64,000 bases of DNA from Maribacter orientalis (GTDB taxonomy: Bacteria > Bacteroidota > Bacteroidia > Flavobacteriales > Flavobacteriaceae): contig NZ_FNZN01000003.1 in NCBI RefSeq assembly GCF_900109345.1, positions 310,001 to 374,000 on the forward strand, given 5' to 3'. Of this stretch, positions 42,788-51,982 are shown piece by piece. The notes under the pieces are model-generated. The model was not told the DNA's origin, searched no databases, and saw nothing but the letters and a program-made list of their open reading frames with translations. Both the position numbers and the translations under genes were made by a program. Every line of letters starts with the position of its first letter. The stretch's first letter is position 1.

Positions 42788-43504
42788 CTAATTTTTATCC
42801 TGAAGGGCAAATACTTTTTTAAGTGTGTCCGTAGTACGTGATGATAGTTTTGTCCTAATTTCTTCTTCCTCTACTGCAATCATTGTGTAAACTCCAGAAA
42901 GCGCTTCTTTGGTTACGTAGTCAGTTAAATCGGGGTTTACATTCGTTGTTAAGGGTATTGCATTATACCGTGATATAATTGTACTCCAAATTTCATCAGC
43001 GCCTACCTTTTTAAATGATGCATTAATGATAGGGTTGAATTTATCATATAAAGCAGTATTGGTCTTAGTTTCTAAATATGTAGTTGCTGCCTTATTGTCT
43101 CCTAAAAGAATATTCTTGGCATCTACGAAAGACATTTCCTTTACCGCATTAACGAAAATTGGGGTTGCTTCAGAAACCGCATCTTCTGCAGCGCGATTTA
43201 AAACTTTTAATCCCTCATCGGCTAAGTTTCCTAAGCCTATATCCCGTAAGGTTTTATCTACTTTTTGTAATTCTTGAGGCATCAGAATTTTGACCAAATC
43301 ATTTTTATAAAATCCATCGGTCTTGGTTAGTTTACTTACTTGTTTTTCGATTCCCTGATCAAGTGCTTCTTTTAAACCGTTTGCAATGGCTTCATTGCTT
43401 AAACCGGTACTGGTAGATCCTGGTAATTGGTTCACTACTTGTTGAAGTTCGGTACAAGAAAATATGAGGAACACACTAAAAACTAAGCTTATTTTTTTAA
43501 TCAT
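42788..43504 (-). CDS. DUF4197 lipoprotein
   Basis: A 238-residue protein with lipoprotein signal (FLIFSC, Cys17) and the DUF4197 body: LSNEAIANGLKEALDQGIEK, DLVKILMPQELQKVDKTL, FVDAKNILLGDNKAATTYL and YVTKEALSGVYTMIAVEE. It is predicted all-helical and probably periplasmic. Function of the family is unknown. It is 27 bp downstream of purU on the same strand. Confidence 0.88.
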   Translation of the reverse strand: MIKKISLVFSVFLIFSCTELQQVVNQLPGSTSTGLSNEAIANGLKEALDQGIEKQVSKLTKTDGFYKNDLVKILMPQELQKVDKTLRDIGLGNLADEGLKVLNRAAEDAVSEATPIFVNAVKEMSFVDAKNILLGDNKAATTYLETKTNTALYDKFNPIINASFKKVGADEIWSTIISRYNAIPLTTNVNPDLTDYVTKEALSGVYTMIAVEEEEIRTKLSSRTTDTLKKVFALQDKN

Positions 43505-43531
43505 TATTAAAGTATTAAGGTCTTACATTGG

Positions 43532-44383
43532 TTACGAGAAAATAACGGTTTTATTGTTGTACACCATTGTTTTTCGTGCTATATGAAGTTTTACTCCTCT
43601 AGAAAGAACAATTTTCTCTAAGTCTCTACCTTTAGTTATAAAATCTTCGATAGAGTGCGAGTGGGTTACCGTAGTAACATCCTGTTCAATAATTGGACCT
43701 TCATCTAACTCCTCTGTTACATAATGGCTAGTAGCGCCAATAATCTTTACCCCTCTCTTAAATGCTGCGTGATAAGGTTTCGCGCCAGCAAACGCGGGTA
43801 AAAATGAGTGATGTATATTTATTATTCTATTCGGAAATTTACTAATAAGATTGCCACTTACAATTTGCATATATCGTGCGAGAACAATGAAATCAATTTC
43901 ATATTTTTCAAGCAATGCCAATTGTTCTTTTTCTGCTTCAACTCTATTTTGCTTATTAAATGGAATGTGAAAAAAGGGAATTTCAAATTGGTCTGCAATA
44001 TGCATTAAATCAGTATGATTACTTAGCACAAAAGGTATTTCAACTGCTAATTCTCCAGAGCGATACCTGCTTAATAAGTCGTATAAACAATGGTTATATT
44101 TAGAGACGAAAATTGCCATTTTAGGTAATTTATCGTCGGTATGTAAGCTCCATTCCATTGTGTAAGGGGAAGCCAGTTCATCTTGAAATAATGATTTAAA
44201 ATGGTCGAGGTTAGAAAAGGTGTCTGCAAATTCAATAACGATACGCATGAAAAATACGTCGGCAGGTTTATCAACGTGCTGGTCGAGATAAACAATGTTG
44301 CCGTGATTTCTGTGTATAAAACCGGTAACTGTACTTATTATACCAGATTGATCTGGACAATGAACTAAAATAGTGGTTTTCAA
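43532..44383 (-). CDS. purU: Formyltetrahydrofolate deformylase
   Basis: A 283-residue enzyme with an N-terminal ACT-type domain (MKTTILVHCPDQSGIISTV) and a formyl-transferase-fold catalytic domain with FIVLARYMQIVSG, NIHHSFLPAFAGAKPYHAAF (catalytic His/Asn) and GATSHYVTEELDEGPII. It releases formate from 10-formyl-THF, which balances one-carbon and purine metabolism. Confidence 0.94.
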   Translation of the reverse strand: MKTTILVHCPDQSGIISTVTGFIHRNHGNIVYLDQHVDKPADVFFMRIVIEFADTFSNLDHFKSLFQDELASPYTMEWSLHTDDKLPKMAIFVSKYNHCLYDLLSRYRSGELAVEIPFVLSNHTDLMHIADQFEIPFFHIPFNKQNRVEAEKEQLALLEKYEIDFIVLARYMQIVSGNLISKFPNRIINIHHSFLPAFAGAKPYHAAFKRGVKIIGATSHYVTEELDEGPIIEQDVTTVTHSHSIEDFITKGRDLEKIVLSRGVKLHIARKTMVYNNKTVIFS

Positions 44384-44468
44384 TTGAGTAGTAATTAAGC
44401 TGCCAAAAATAGGGCATTATTCTTAAAATACTACGTATTCAATTTAATTTTGGTGGGATGTATAGCAT

Positions 44469-44858
44469 CTATAGATGCCCAGATTTCCATTTTTTATAGA
44501 ATTTTCTAAAACTCTTAATTTCTGCACGAAGTAAGTTAATGTATTCCGTTTCTTTTACACCATCTTTTTCTAAGCCTAAGCAATAAGAATTTATATTCCT
44601 TATAATAATATTAATGTAGGATATAGTTTCTAAACGTTCAGAATTACAATTAGAATACTCTACTTGTGCTATTTTTTGAGGGATAAGTATCGAATCAGTT
44701 AAAATAGAATTAGCCATTATATCTCTAAGGCTCTTAGATTCATAAAGTCGCATAAGGTCCTTATTTAAAGAAACGTATGAAGCAATCTCTCTACTCATGG
44801 TACAAAGTTCCAACGCTTTTCTATAAATAGGTAAATTTTTTAAACTACGATATGCCAT
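44469..44858 (-). CDS. Four-helix bundle protein (S23/avd-like)
   Basis: A 129-residue helical protein. The start MAYRSLKNLPIYRKALELCT and the helix pattern recall the 23S rRNA intervening-sequence/S23 four-helix family, but similarity is modest. There is no rRNA nearby. It sits 86 bp upstream of purU on the same strand, and is divergent from the Lrp/AsnC regulator. Confidence 0.6.
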   Translation of the reverse strand: MAYRSLKNLPIYRKALELCTMSREIASYVSLNKDLMRLYESKSLRDIMANSILTDSILIPQKIAQVEYSNCNSERLETISYINIIIRNINSYCLGLEKDGVKETEYINLLRAEIKSFRKFYKKWKSGHL

Positions 44859-44964
44859 GTTGTGGGGTAATAATGCGACTATATAAAATTACGTTAGTTA
44901 TTCCATAATTTTCTATCGATTGTAAATGTATTTCGTAATTTTGCTTTACTTACGTTAATTTTAA

Positions 44965-45426
44965 TTGAATATACTTTTGAATCCAAAGATAGACGAGCTT
45001 AACTGGAAAATACTGAGGCAGTTGCAAAATAATGCAAGAGAATCGTTCGCCAATATTGGACGTACAGTAGGGCTAACTGCACCTGCTGTAGCTGAACGAG
45101 TGAAAAAAATGGAGGACCTTGGTGTTATTTTAGGTTATAAAGCTTCGGTCTCACACGCACTAACAGGTCATCAACTAAAGGCTATAATAACCCTTAGGGC
45201 TTTTATGGGTAAGTTAAAACCTTTTTTGGCTATTGTGCCTACCTTACACGAAGTCATAAATTGTTATAGAATTACAGGAAATGAAAATATTGTGATGGAA
45301 GTCGTATTGAAGGATCAATTTCACCTTGAAAAGTTTATAGATCAACTTATTCAATATGGTGAAACCAGAACTCATATCGTACTATCGCAAGTAATTTCAA
45401 ATGCGCCGATGCATAAAATAAAATAG
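44965..45426 (+). CDS. Lrp/AsnC-family transcriptional regulator
   Basis: A 153-residue regulator from a TTG start (NILLNPKIDELNWKILRQL). HTH: DELNWKILRQLQNNARESFA and IGRTVGLTAPAVAERVKKM; C-terminal RAM domain with VPTLHEVINCYRITGNENIV. Such proteins form dimers or octamers and often sense amino acids. It is divergent from the four-helix protein gene. Confidence 0.92.
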   Translation: MNILLNPKIDELNWKILRQLQNNARESFANIGRTVGLTAPAVAERVKKMEDLGVILGYKASVSHALTGHQLKAIITLRAFMGKLKPFLAIVPTLHEVINCYRITGNENIVMEVVLKDQFHLEKFIDQLIQYGETRTHIVLSQVISNAPMHKIK

Positions 45427-45553
45427 ATTTGATGGTATTAATATTATTTTTAAAAAAAAGTATAATTAAATTTAAATCGGATATTAAAGCTTTATTAGAG
45501 TTAAGTGATTCTTGAGAAATTAATTTTTTGGCTAGATTTTTGATGCAAATTAA

Positions 45554-46969
45554 ATGATGAAAAAAATACTATTCTTTGCTTTGGTTTTGATATCAACCAC
45601 AAATTTTTCTCAAGAACTGAGATTATTAAGAGGTGCAATTACAGAAAATGTAGTGGTGAACGATTCTTTAAAAGAAACATTCTCACTCTATTTGCCCACT
45701 ACTTTTGATGTTCAGAAACCTTGGCCTATAATTTTTGTATTTGATTTAAAAGGCAGGGGCAAGGCTTCTGTTTCAATGATGGTAAATGCTGCTGAAAAAG
45801 AAGGTTATATTTTAGCAAGTTCAGATAATGTAAATGATTCTTTGTCTATTTCTGAAAATGTTCTGATAGCTAATAGAATGTTAAACGCTTCAATAAATGT
45901 GGTTCCTGTAGCCAAGGACCGTACATATACGGCAGGTTTTGGAAGTGGTGCGATGTTTGCCTCAATTTTACCAACGTTCATAAAGGAAATAAAGGGTGTT
46001 GTTTCTATAGGTGCTTCTGTTGGTAATATTCAAATCTTGAATTCAAAACAAACATTTCAATTTATAGGTATTGTAAATAGGTCTGATTATAGTTTTAGAG
46101 ACATGCTCGATACTCAACAAATTCTCAATAAGATGAAATTCCCAAATGAATTATTGGTTTTTGATGATGATCAAATTTTACCTGATATCAATACAATTGC
46201 TAGCGCTTTTAGAATGCTAACCTTAACGAGTATGGCAAAAGGTGATGTTCAGCGAAATGATAGTTTAATTGCTGATTCTTATCAGCAGTTTATGACAAAA
46301 GCAAATATTTTTGTTTCTAGCGAAAAGCCTATTTTGGCAAACTATCTATTGTCAGATATACAGAAAGTATTCAACCCATTGGTTGAATTGGATTCTCTTA
46401 AAATTTCTCAAAAATCTTTGCGTCGCAGTAATTCATATAAAAAGGCAAATAGAAGTCAGAATAGTTATTTCTTGAAAGAATCTTTTTTAAAGGAAGATTA
46501 TAGCTATTATTTAGAGGAAGATATTATTACATATAATTATGCAAACTTAGGATGGTGGAATTATCAGATGGAAGATTTGGCGAAACTCGACAAAAGCGCT
46601 GTGCTTTACGAACGCCAAATGTCTAGCAGATTAAGAGGATATATAAATGCACTAATTTCTGATAATATTGATTTTATTTCGGCAGATAAAGAAGTCGATT
46701 TAGAAGCACTGAATTTATTATATATGATAAAAACCATTACAGATCCGTCAGATTATGCTCCTTATTTAAAGGTTATTTCTACTAGTGCCAAAATGGAAGA
46801 TTATGGTACTGCATTGTTTTATTTAGAAGAGCTTTTGAAAAATGGTTATACCAACAAAAGTGAACTGTATGAACTCGAGAATACCGCTATATTTCGTATT
46901 ACGCCAGAGTTTAACATGCTTGTGGAGAAGTACTTAAAGGATGCTCGTTACGACATTATTGAACAGTAA
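45554..46969 (+). CDS. Exported alpha/beta-hydrolase-like protein
   Basis: A 471-residue protein; start 45554 or the next codon. Signal peptide (ending TNFSQ). Residues about 25-240 look like an esterase/dienelactone-hydrolase fold (WPIIFVFDLKGRGKASV, TAGFGSGAMFASILP), with Ser in the nucleophile elbow GFGSGA. The remaining half is helical, with TPR-like features (YGTALFYLEELLKNGYTNKS). The activity is uncertain. It overlaps the convergent DJ-1 gene by 14 bp. Confidence 0.7.
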   Translation: MMKKILFFALVLISTTNFSQELRLLRGAITENVVVNDSLKETFSLYLPTTFDVQKPWPIIFVFDLKGRGKASVSMMVNAAEKEGYILASSDNVNDSLSISENVLIANRMLNASINVVPVAKDRTYTAGFGSGAMFASILPTFIKEIKGVVSIGASVGNIQILNSKQTFQFIGIVNRSDYSFRDMLDTQQILNKMKFPNELLVFDDDQILPDINTIASAFRMLTLTSMAKGDVQRNDSLIADSYQQFMTKANIFVSSEKPILANYLLSDIQKVFNPLVELDSLKISQKSLRRSNSYKKANRSQNSYFLKESFLKEDYSYYLEEDIITYNYANLGWWNYQMEDLAKLDKSAVLYERQMSSRLRGYINALISDNIDFISADKEVDLEALNLLYMIKTITDPSDYAPYLKVISTSAKMEDYGTALFYLEELLKNGYTNKSELYELENTAIFRITPEFNMLVEKYLKDARYDIIEQ

Positions 46970-47693
46970 GATGTGGAACTTGTTCTAAATTCCAATCGAT
47001 AACCAAGCCTTTGGCTAGCGATTTGGCGATTTTTTTTCCATATAGAACTTCACATAAATATAGCGCAGCTTCAAAACTTTTTGCGCCACCCGCTGAGGTA
47101 ATGTATTTGCCATCGTGAACAAATAGCACATTGTCCTTTACATGAAGATTTGGAAACATTTTTTTATAATTTTCAACATCATTGGGGAAAGTTGTAGATG
47201 CTACCGAATCTAGTATACCAGATTTAGCCAAAAGAAATGCACCATCGCAATGACTGGTCATGTAAAGTGAAGTTTTATCGATCTTTTTAATAAAACTTAA
47301 CATGGTGGTGTCTTTTAAATCTTTATCCATTGAATACTCAGCGCTTGGTACTACGAGAATATCTATTCTTGGTAAATCATCTTTCGTATAATCAAAGTCT
47401 GGGAGAATGCGAACACCTTCGAAAGTAGTAATCGGTTTCAGTGTTTTTGCTACTGTAAATGTATTCATTGCCTTAATACCATCTCTAAATTTGGTATGTT
47501 GAAAAATATCGTAAGGCGCAGTGAATTCAGTATTAAAAGTGCCGTCCATAATTAAAAATGCCACGTTATAATGCTCAGGATTAAGCTCTGGCAAAACTCT
47601 TATTTCTTCGTGTAAAGGTTCTTTTGTTGGCTTTTGTTGCTCACAACTAAATGTAGCAAGAAGTGCAAGAATAAAAAAGTATCTGAAGTTCAT
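46956..47693 (-). CDS. DJ-1/PfpI-family lipoprotein
   Basis: A 245-residue protein with lipoprotein signal (LATFSC, Cys17) and a DJ-1/PfpI fold. The nucleophile elbow reads TSHCDGAFLLAKSGILD, with Cys in the usual position, and the sheet motifs VAFLIMDGTFNTEF and KYITSAGGAKSFEAALY are present. Most family members are cytoplasmic; export as a lipoprotein is unusual. Possible glyoxalase-, protease- or amidase-like activity cannot be told apart. Confidence 0.85.
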   Translation of the reverse strand: MNFRYFFILALLATFSCEQQKPTKEPLHEEIRVLPELNPEHYNVAFLIMDGTFNTEFTAPYDIFQHTKFRDGIKAMNTFTVAKTLKPITTFEGVRILPDFDYTKDDLPRIDILVVPSAEYSMDKDLKDTTMLSFIKKIDKTSLYMTSHCDGAFLLAKSGILDSVASTTFPNDVENYKKMFPNLHVKDNVLFVHDGKYITSAGGAKSFEAALYLCEVLYGKKIAKSLAKGLVIDWNLEQVPHLTVQ

Positions 47694-47780
47694 AAGAATA
47701 ATATTAATGTGTAAAGTACGATTATATACAAAAATGGTACAATGAATAAATTGTATTTTTGAAACGTAAACGAATAAAGG

Positions 47781-48425
47781 ATGAAGCTATTTGTAATTAT
47801 TGCGGTTATGTTTATGTTATTTTCTTGTAAGCAAGAAAAGAAGTACCATGATGCAGATCAAGATAAAAAGGCGTTGGTCACATCGGATAAACTTGCGGAT
47901 ATTTTAAAGTTTCAAGAAAAGTTAAATGCCGAATTTAAGGATCCAGAAACGTCTCCGTTGGCAGATAGATTTCGAATAGATTTCGAAACATTAGACTTTT
48001 TTCAGCCCGATACTAATTATGTGATAGTTGCAGAATTTATTAGAACACCAGAAGCTTTGCCGTTTTCTATGCCGACTACCACCGAGCGTGAATCAACTGA
48101 AGTGGTGTATGGTATTGCAAAATTCACCTTAAACGGGAAAATTCAACAGTTAGAAATTTATCAAACTCCAGAATTGATTTCTCAAGAAAAATATAAAAAT
48201 TACTTATTTCTTCCTTTTACAGATGCTACTAATGGTGAAGAAACGTATGGTGGTGGACGATATCTTGATTTAAGAATTCCTGATGGAAATCAAATTGTAT
48301 TAGATTTTAATAAAGCTTATAATCCGTATTGTGCTTACAATAAAAAATACTCTTGCCCTTTGGTACCGGCTGTAAACAATATTGATTCGGAAATAAGAGT
48401 AGGGGTGAAGGTATTTGAACATTAG
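47781..48425 (+). CDS. DUF1684 lipoprotein
   Basis: A 214-residue protein with lipobox LFSC (Cys16) and the DUF1684 core: LNAEFKDPETSPLADRF, YQTPELISQEKYKNYLFLPF, YGGGRYLDLRIP and LDFNKAYNPYCAYNKKYSCP with its conserved Cys pair. It is probably periplasmic. The function of the family is unknown. It ends in a clear terminator. Confidence 0.9.
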   Translation: MKLFVIIAVMFMLFSCKQEKKYHDADQDKKALVTSDKLADILKFQEKLNAEFKDPETSPLADRFRIDFETLDFFQPDTNYVIVAEFIRTPEALPFSMPTTTERESTEVVYGIAKFTLNGKIQQLEIYQTPELISQEKYKNYLFLPFTDATNGEETYGGGRYLDLRIPDGNQIVLDFNKAYNPYCAYNKKYSCPLVPAVNNIDSEIRVGVKVFEH

Positions 48426-48436
48426 GTTGCAGAAAT

Positions 48437-48465
48437 AAAAAACTCGGCTAAATGCCGAGTTTTTA
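48437..48465. terminator. Bidirectional terminator
   Basis: AAAACTCGGC-TAAAT-GCCGAGTTTTT, between the convergent DUF1684 gene and the porin gene. Confidence 0.8.
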
Positions 48466-48506
48466 AACTTAAACTAATATAATTATCAATTATAAAATTC
48501 ATTTAA

Positions 48507-49580
48507 TTAGAATGAGTATATAGCAGCAATTACAAAAGAAGAAAGACTTTTTTGTGCAACTAAATCGCTGTCTAAGAAATATCCAGATTCATCAGAGGCA
48601 GAATCTAAACGTAATTCTGGTTTGATGGTTAAATTGTCAACTGAGTAGCTTCCAGTTAAAGTTACAGCAAATACGCTAGACTCATCGACTCCTGTTCCTA
48701 TAGCGCCAAAATCACCGTCTAATTCTGCGAAATATTCTCCTCTAAGACCAATTGTGAAATCTTCAGAAGTAGCTAATTGAGGGTAAAGGGCTACACCTGC
48801 AAATCCTGCTGCATTGTCTCCACCATCAAAATAAGCTGCGTTCAGTCCTAAGAAAAAATCGTCAGCTAAATCAAAACCACCTGTATAATCTATTTCATAT
48901 GCGCCATTGTCCATTAATAGGTTAAGGTATTGACCACTATAACCTAATTGAGCACCATAGGCATACTTACCGTCAAGGTTTAGCTCGGTTACATCGGTAC
49001 GGTTCATTACTGCAAGCATTAAACTAAAGTCATCAGATAAAGCAAAGTCAGCTTTTAGACCTGTATGTGAAAATGGACCGTATGAGAATAAATAAGATGT
49101 GCTATAGTTGAAATTAGCAGTTGGAGAAATTACTTCGTACCCTAAAAAGGTATTGAAATTACCAAAAGTTAATTTTACATCATCACTAACATTCCAGTAA
49201 GCATATAATTGATTTACAATATTTCCTGTTGCAGAATAGATAGGTGATGCAAAAATAGCATCTGTTCCTCTTGGACCGAAAACCAAATCAGCAACGAAAC
49301 CTACTTTTTCTCCCTCATAGCCAGCAATTACATTAGCCATACCTAATGCGAAACCAGGAAGATTAGCGAAAGAAGAACCAGGTGCTGCGTTTGGTACTCC
49401 ACCAGGGGCAGAATTATCTCCATTTAAATTTGCTCTGTAATAAGCATCAATTGAACCGCTCAAAGTAAAGCTTGGCGTTGATTCTTCATCTTCTTGTGCT
49501 AGGACACTTGACGCAGCAAGTAACATAAGGCCTGATGCTAAGATATTTTTTACGTATTTTGTATTGATAACTGTTTTCAT
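48507..49580 (-). CDS. Outer-membrane beta-barrel porin of the amt operon
   Basis: About 357 residues, starting at MKTVINTKY; a frame eight codons longer lacks an ATG. Signal peptide (ending SVLAQ), then a barrel rich in alternating strands (for example VAGYEGEKVGFVADLVFGPR, YKIT-free) ending in SFVIAAIYSF, whose terminal Phe suits BAM recognition. It fits the BBP2-type porin family. It follows amt on the same strand, so it may pass ammonium or small nitrogen compounds through the outer membrane; that is inferred from context. Confidence 0.8.
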   Translation of the reverse strand: MKTVINTKYVKNILASGLMLLAASSVLAQEDEESTPSFTLSGSIDAYYRANLNGDNSAPGGVPNAAPGSSFANLPGFALGMANVIAGYEGEKVGFVADLVFGPRGTDAIFASPIYSATGNIVNQLYAYWNVSDDVKLTFGNFNTFLGYEVISPTANFNYSTSYLFSYGPFSHTGLKADFALSDDFSLMLAVMNRTDVTELNLDGKYAYGAQLGYSGQYLNLLMDNGAYEIDYTGGFDLADDFFLGLNAAYFDGGDNAAGFAGVALYPQLATSEDFTIGLRGEYFAELDGDFGAIGTGVDESSVFAVTLTGSYSVDNLTIKPELRLDSASDESGYFLDSDLVAQKSLSSFVIAAIYSF

Positions 49581-49649
49581 AAATTTTGTTTTTAATTCCC
49601 ACAAGGGATTAATTAGTTTGAGAAAATAAATTTGTTGAAAGGTTATGTA

Positions 49650-49682
49650 ACGGAGCGCTCTGCAAAGCGCTCCGTATTTTTT
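49650..49682 (-). terminator. Intercistronic hairpin between amt and the porin gene
   Basis: ACGGAGCGCT and AGCGCTCCGT form a 10-bp perfect stem with loop CTGCAA. In the minus (gene) direction no T tract follows, so it more likely protects or partly terminates the amt message before the porin gene; on the plus strand it is followed by ATTTTTT. Confidence 0.55.
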
Positions 49683-49685
49683 AAT

Positions 49686-50930
49686 TTAGTGATCGTTCAT
49701 TCTAAAATCTGCATAAGCATCCATACCGTGTTCATGAATATCTAAGCCTTCTACCTCTTCTTCTTTAGATACTCTAAGACCTAATGTTACTTTAAGTACG
49801 CCTAATATTATTCCAGATGTTACGACACAAAAGCCACCTACTATTAGTACTCCATAAAGTTGTGTCATAAATTGAGCACCACTTGCCAAGTTTCCAAAAA
49901 TACCTACAGCTAAAGTCCCCCAGATACCACAGATTAAGTGAACCGCTACGGCACCTACAGGATCATCTAATTTTAATTTATCAACTAAGGCAACACCACC
50001 TACTATTATTATACCTGCTAGAAATCCGATTACAACTGCTTCATTTGGTGACATTAAGTCTGCACCTGCAGTAATACCAACTAGACCACCAAGAATACCG
50101 TTAAGAAACATGGTTAAATCTAAATTTTTATAAAGTATAGTAGAGGTTATCATTGCTCCGAATCCACCCGCTGCGGCGGCTAAACTTGTAGTAACCAATA
50201 CTAGTGAAGTTAATTCTGGGTCTGCAGATAATACTGATCCGCCGTTAAAACCGAACCAACCTAACCAAAGTATCAAAACACCTGCTGTTGCCATTGGTAT
50301 ACTGTGACCTGGTATTGCATTTGGTTTACCGTCTTTACCGAATTTTCCAATTCTTGCACCTAATAAGCTTATGGCAACCAAAGCAGCCCATCCACCAACA
50401 GAGTGTACTAATGTCGAACCTGCGAAATCATAGAATCCCCATGAATCCAAGAATCCTCCACCCCATTTCCAAGCTCCTACTATAGGGTAAACTAAACCTA
50501 CATAGATTACGGTGAAAATCATGAAAGAACCTATTTTAATACGCTCAGCAACGGCTCCAGATACAATGGTAGCTGCAGTTGCCGCGAACATACCTTGAAA
50601 AAGAAAATCTGTCCACCACGTATAGCCACCATCTGCATATTCAGCTGTCATACCTCCTTCAGGGGCAGCAATACCAAAGCTATCCATGCTAAATTTTATT
50701 AATCCCAAGTCACCATCTTCGAAACCAGGGTACATTAAATTGAAACCCCATGCATAATAAAGAAGTAAACCTCCTGTGATAATAAATATGTTTTTAAATA
50801 ATATGTTAATTGTATTTTTTTGTCTGGTCAATCCTATTTCTAGAAAAGCAAAACCAGTATGCATGAAGAATACCAATGCGGTAGCCAACATCATCCATAC
50901 GTTATTTGCTGTAAATAATCCTGCGTCCAT
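49686..50930 (-). CDS. amt: Ammonium transporter
   Basis: A 414-residue Amt/MEP channel with about eleven membrane helices. Conserved blocks: WMMLATALVFFMHTGFAFLE, FAGSTLVHSVGGWAALV (the first pore His), LILWLGWFGFNGGS and VAVHLICGIWGTLAVGIFG (the second pore His). It conducts ammonium into the cell and is blocked by P-II, whose gene lies 31 bp upstream in the same operon. Confidence 0.96.
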   Translation of the reverse strand: MDAGLFTANNVWMMLATALVFFMHTGFAFLEIGLTRQKNTINILFKNIFIITGGLLLYYAWGFNLMYPGFEDGDLGLIKFSMDSFGIAAPEGGMTAEYADGGYTWWTDFLFQGMFAATAATIVSGAVAERIKIGSFMIFTVIYVGLVYPIVGAWKWGGGFLDSWGFYDFAGSTLVHSVGGWAALVAISLLGARIGKFGKDGKPNAIPGHSIPMATAGVLILWLGWFGFNGGSVLSADPELTSLVLVTTSLAAAAGGFGAMITSTILYKNLDLTMFLNGILGGLVGITAGADLMSPNEAVVIGFLAGIIIVGGVALVDKLKLDDPVGAVAVHLICGIWGTLAVGIFGNLASGAQFMTQLYGVLIVGGFCVVTSGIILGVLKVTLGLRVSKEEEVEGLDIHEHGMDAYADFRMNDH

Positions 50931-50961
50931 TTCTTTTCGTTTTAGTTAGTTTTTTAAATTT

Positions 50962-51300
50962 TTAGTTGATACCTGCCAAACCATTCTCTTTGGTTCTAAT
51001 TCGGTAAGCTTCCAATACTTCGGATACAAATATTTTTCCATCACCTACATTACCTGAGTATGCAGCTTCAAGTATTGAATTCACTGTTTTTTCTAGAAAG
51101 TCATCAGATACTACTATAGATAGGTGTCTACGTTGTATATCCGTTGTACTATATGAAATACCGCGATAAACATGACCTTGTTTTTCATTTCCAACTCCAG
51201 TTACGTCCCAGTAACTAAAGAAGTTAACCTCTATTTGATGTAATGCCTCTTTGACATCGTCAAACTTTGATTTTCTGATAATTGCCTCAATTTTTTTCAT
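50962..51300 (-). CDS. P-II family nitrogen regulator
   Basis: A 112-residue trimeric signal protein (GlnK/GlnB class). It starts MKKIEAIIRKSKFDDVKEAL; the T-loop reads GHVYRGISYSTTDIQRRH with the Tyr that is modified in other P-II proteins; the C-terminal VGDGKIFVSEVLEAYRIRT block is complete. Upstream of amt, it most likely gates the transporter in response to 2-oxoglutarate and ADP/ATP. Confidence 0.95.
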   Translation of the reverse strand: MKKIEAIIRKSKFDDVKEALHQIEVNFFSYWDVTGVGNEKQGHVYRGISYSTTDIQRRHLSIVVSDDFLEKTVNSILEAAYSGNVGDGKIFVSEVLEAYRIRTKENGLAGIN

Positions 51301-51342
51301 TTGACTAAGTTTATTAATAATGCCAAATATATGTTAAATACA

Positions 51343-51371
51343 TTCACCCCCTAAAATAATTAGGGGGTGAA
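51343..51371. promoter_or_regulatory. Perfect inverted repeat upstream of the P-II/amt operon
   Basis: TTCACCCCCTAA-AATAA-TTAGGGGGTGAA has 12-bp perfect arms, 43 bp before the P-II start. It can be an operator or an RNA hairpin. A second, shorter inverted repeat (TACCCTA/TAGGGTA) follows at 51400-51420. Confidence 0.5.
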
Positions 51372-51399
51372 TAGATATTTTTATGAGTATCATAATTTA

Positions 51400-51420
51400 T
51401 ACCCTATAAATTTTAGGGTA
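51400..51420. promoter_or_regulatory. Second inverted repeat upstream of the P-II/amt operon
   Basis: TACCCTA-TAAATTT-TAGGGTA; seven-base arms related to the larger repeat at 51343-51371. Confidence 0.4.
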
Positions 51421-51592
51421 TTGATAGTATCAAGTGATTATTTTACAAATAAGTGGAATGGGGTAATGAGAATAATCATGAATTTTGATTGAATCGTCAG
51501 AAAATTTAGTATTTATCTACCGATTGTTTAATAAAACAGGGAATAGTTAAAAAATAATCAAATAATAAAAAAGTAGGTATGTATTGTTAGTT

Positions 51593-51964
51593 TTATAACA
51601 TTTTGCAAAGCCAAAGGCCAAATGAGATGGCTAGAATGCCTAATGCAACACTTAAGCCTAAGTAAAGGGAAGTGTAAAGAATAGAAGATTCCTTTAAAAG
51701 AAGATTACTTTCTAATGCGAATGTAGAGAAAGTTGTAAAGCCCCCGCAGAAACCGGTGGCTAATAAAAGGGTTTGATTTTGGGTAATGTAGTTGTGCTTT
51801 AAAGAAATGCCTATAAGTATGCCTATTAAAAGGCAACCTATAATATTTACTAAAAAAGTGCCTAGATAGAAATTTGAATAGTAAGAATTGAGATTTTTTG
51901 AAATCCAGTATCTTAAGATACTACCTAAACCTCCTCCTAAGAAAACGAGCAAAAAATGTTTCAT
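51593..51964 (-). CDS. crcB: Fluoride exporter CrcB/Fluc
   Basis: A 123-residue, four-helix fluoride channel that works as an antiparallel dimer. N-terminal GGGLGSILRYWISKN, IIGCLLIGILIG, and the hallmark GFCGGFTTFSTFALE are present. I see no fluoride riboswitch upstream. It is followed closely upstream by another small membrane-protein gene. Confidence 0.94.
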   Translation of the reverse strand: MKHFLLVFLGGGLGSILRYWISKNLNSYYSNFYLGTFLVNIIGCLLIGILIGISLKHNYITQNQTLLLATGFCGGFTTFSTFALESNLLLKESSILYTSLYLGLSVALGILAISFGLWLCKML

Positions 51965-51982
51965 ACCTTATAAAGGTAAAAA

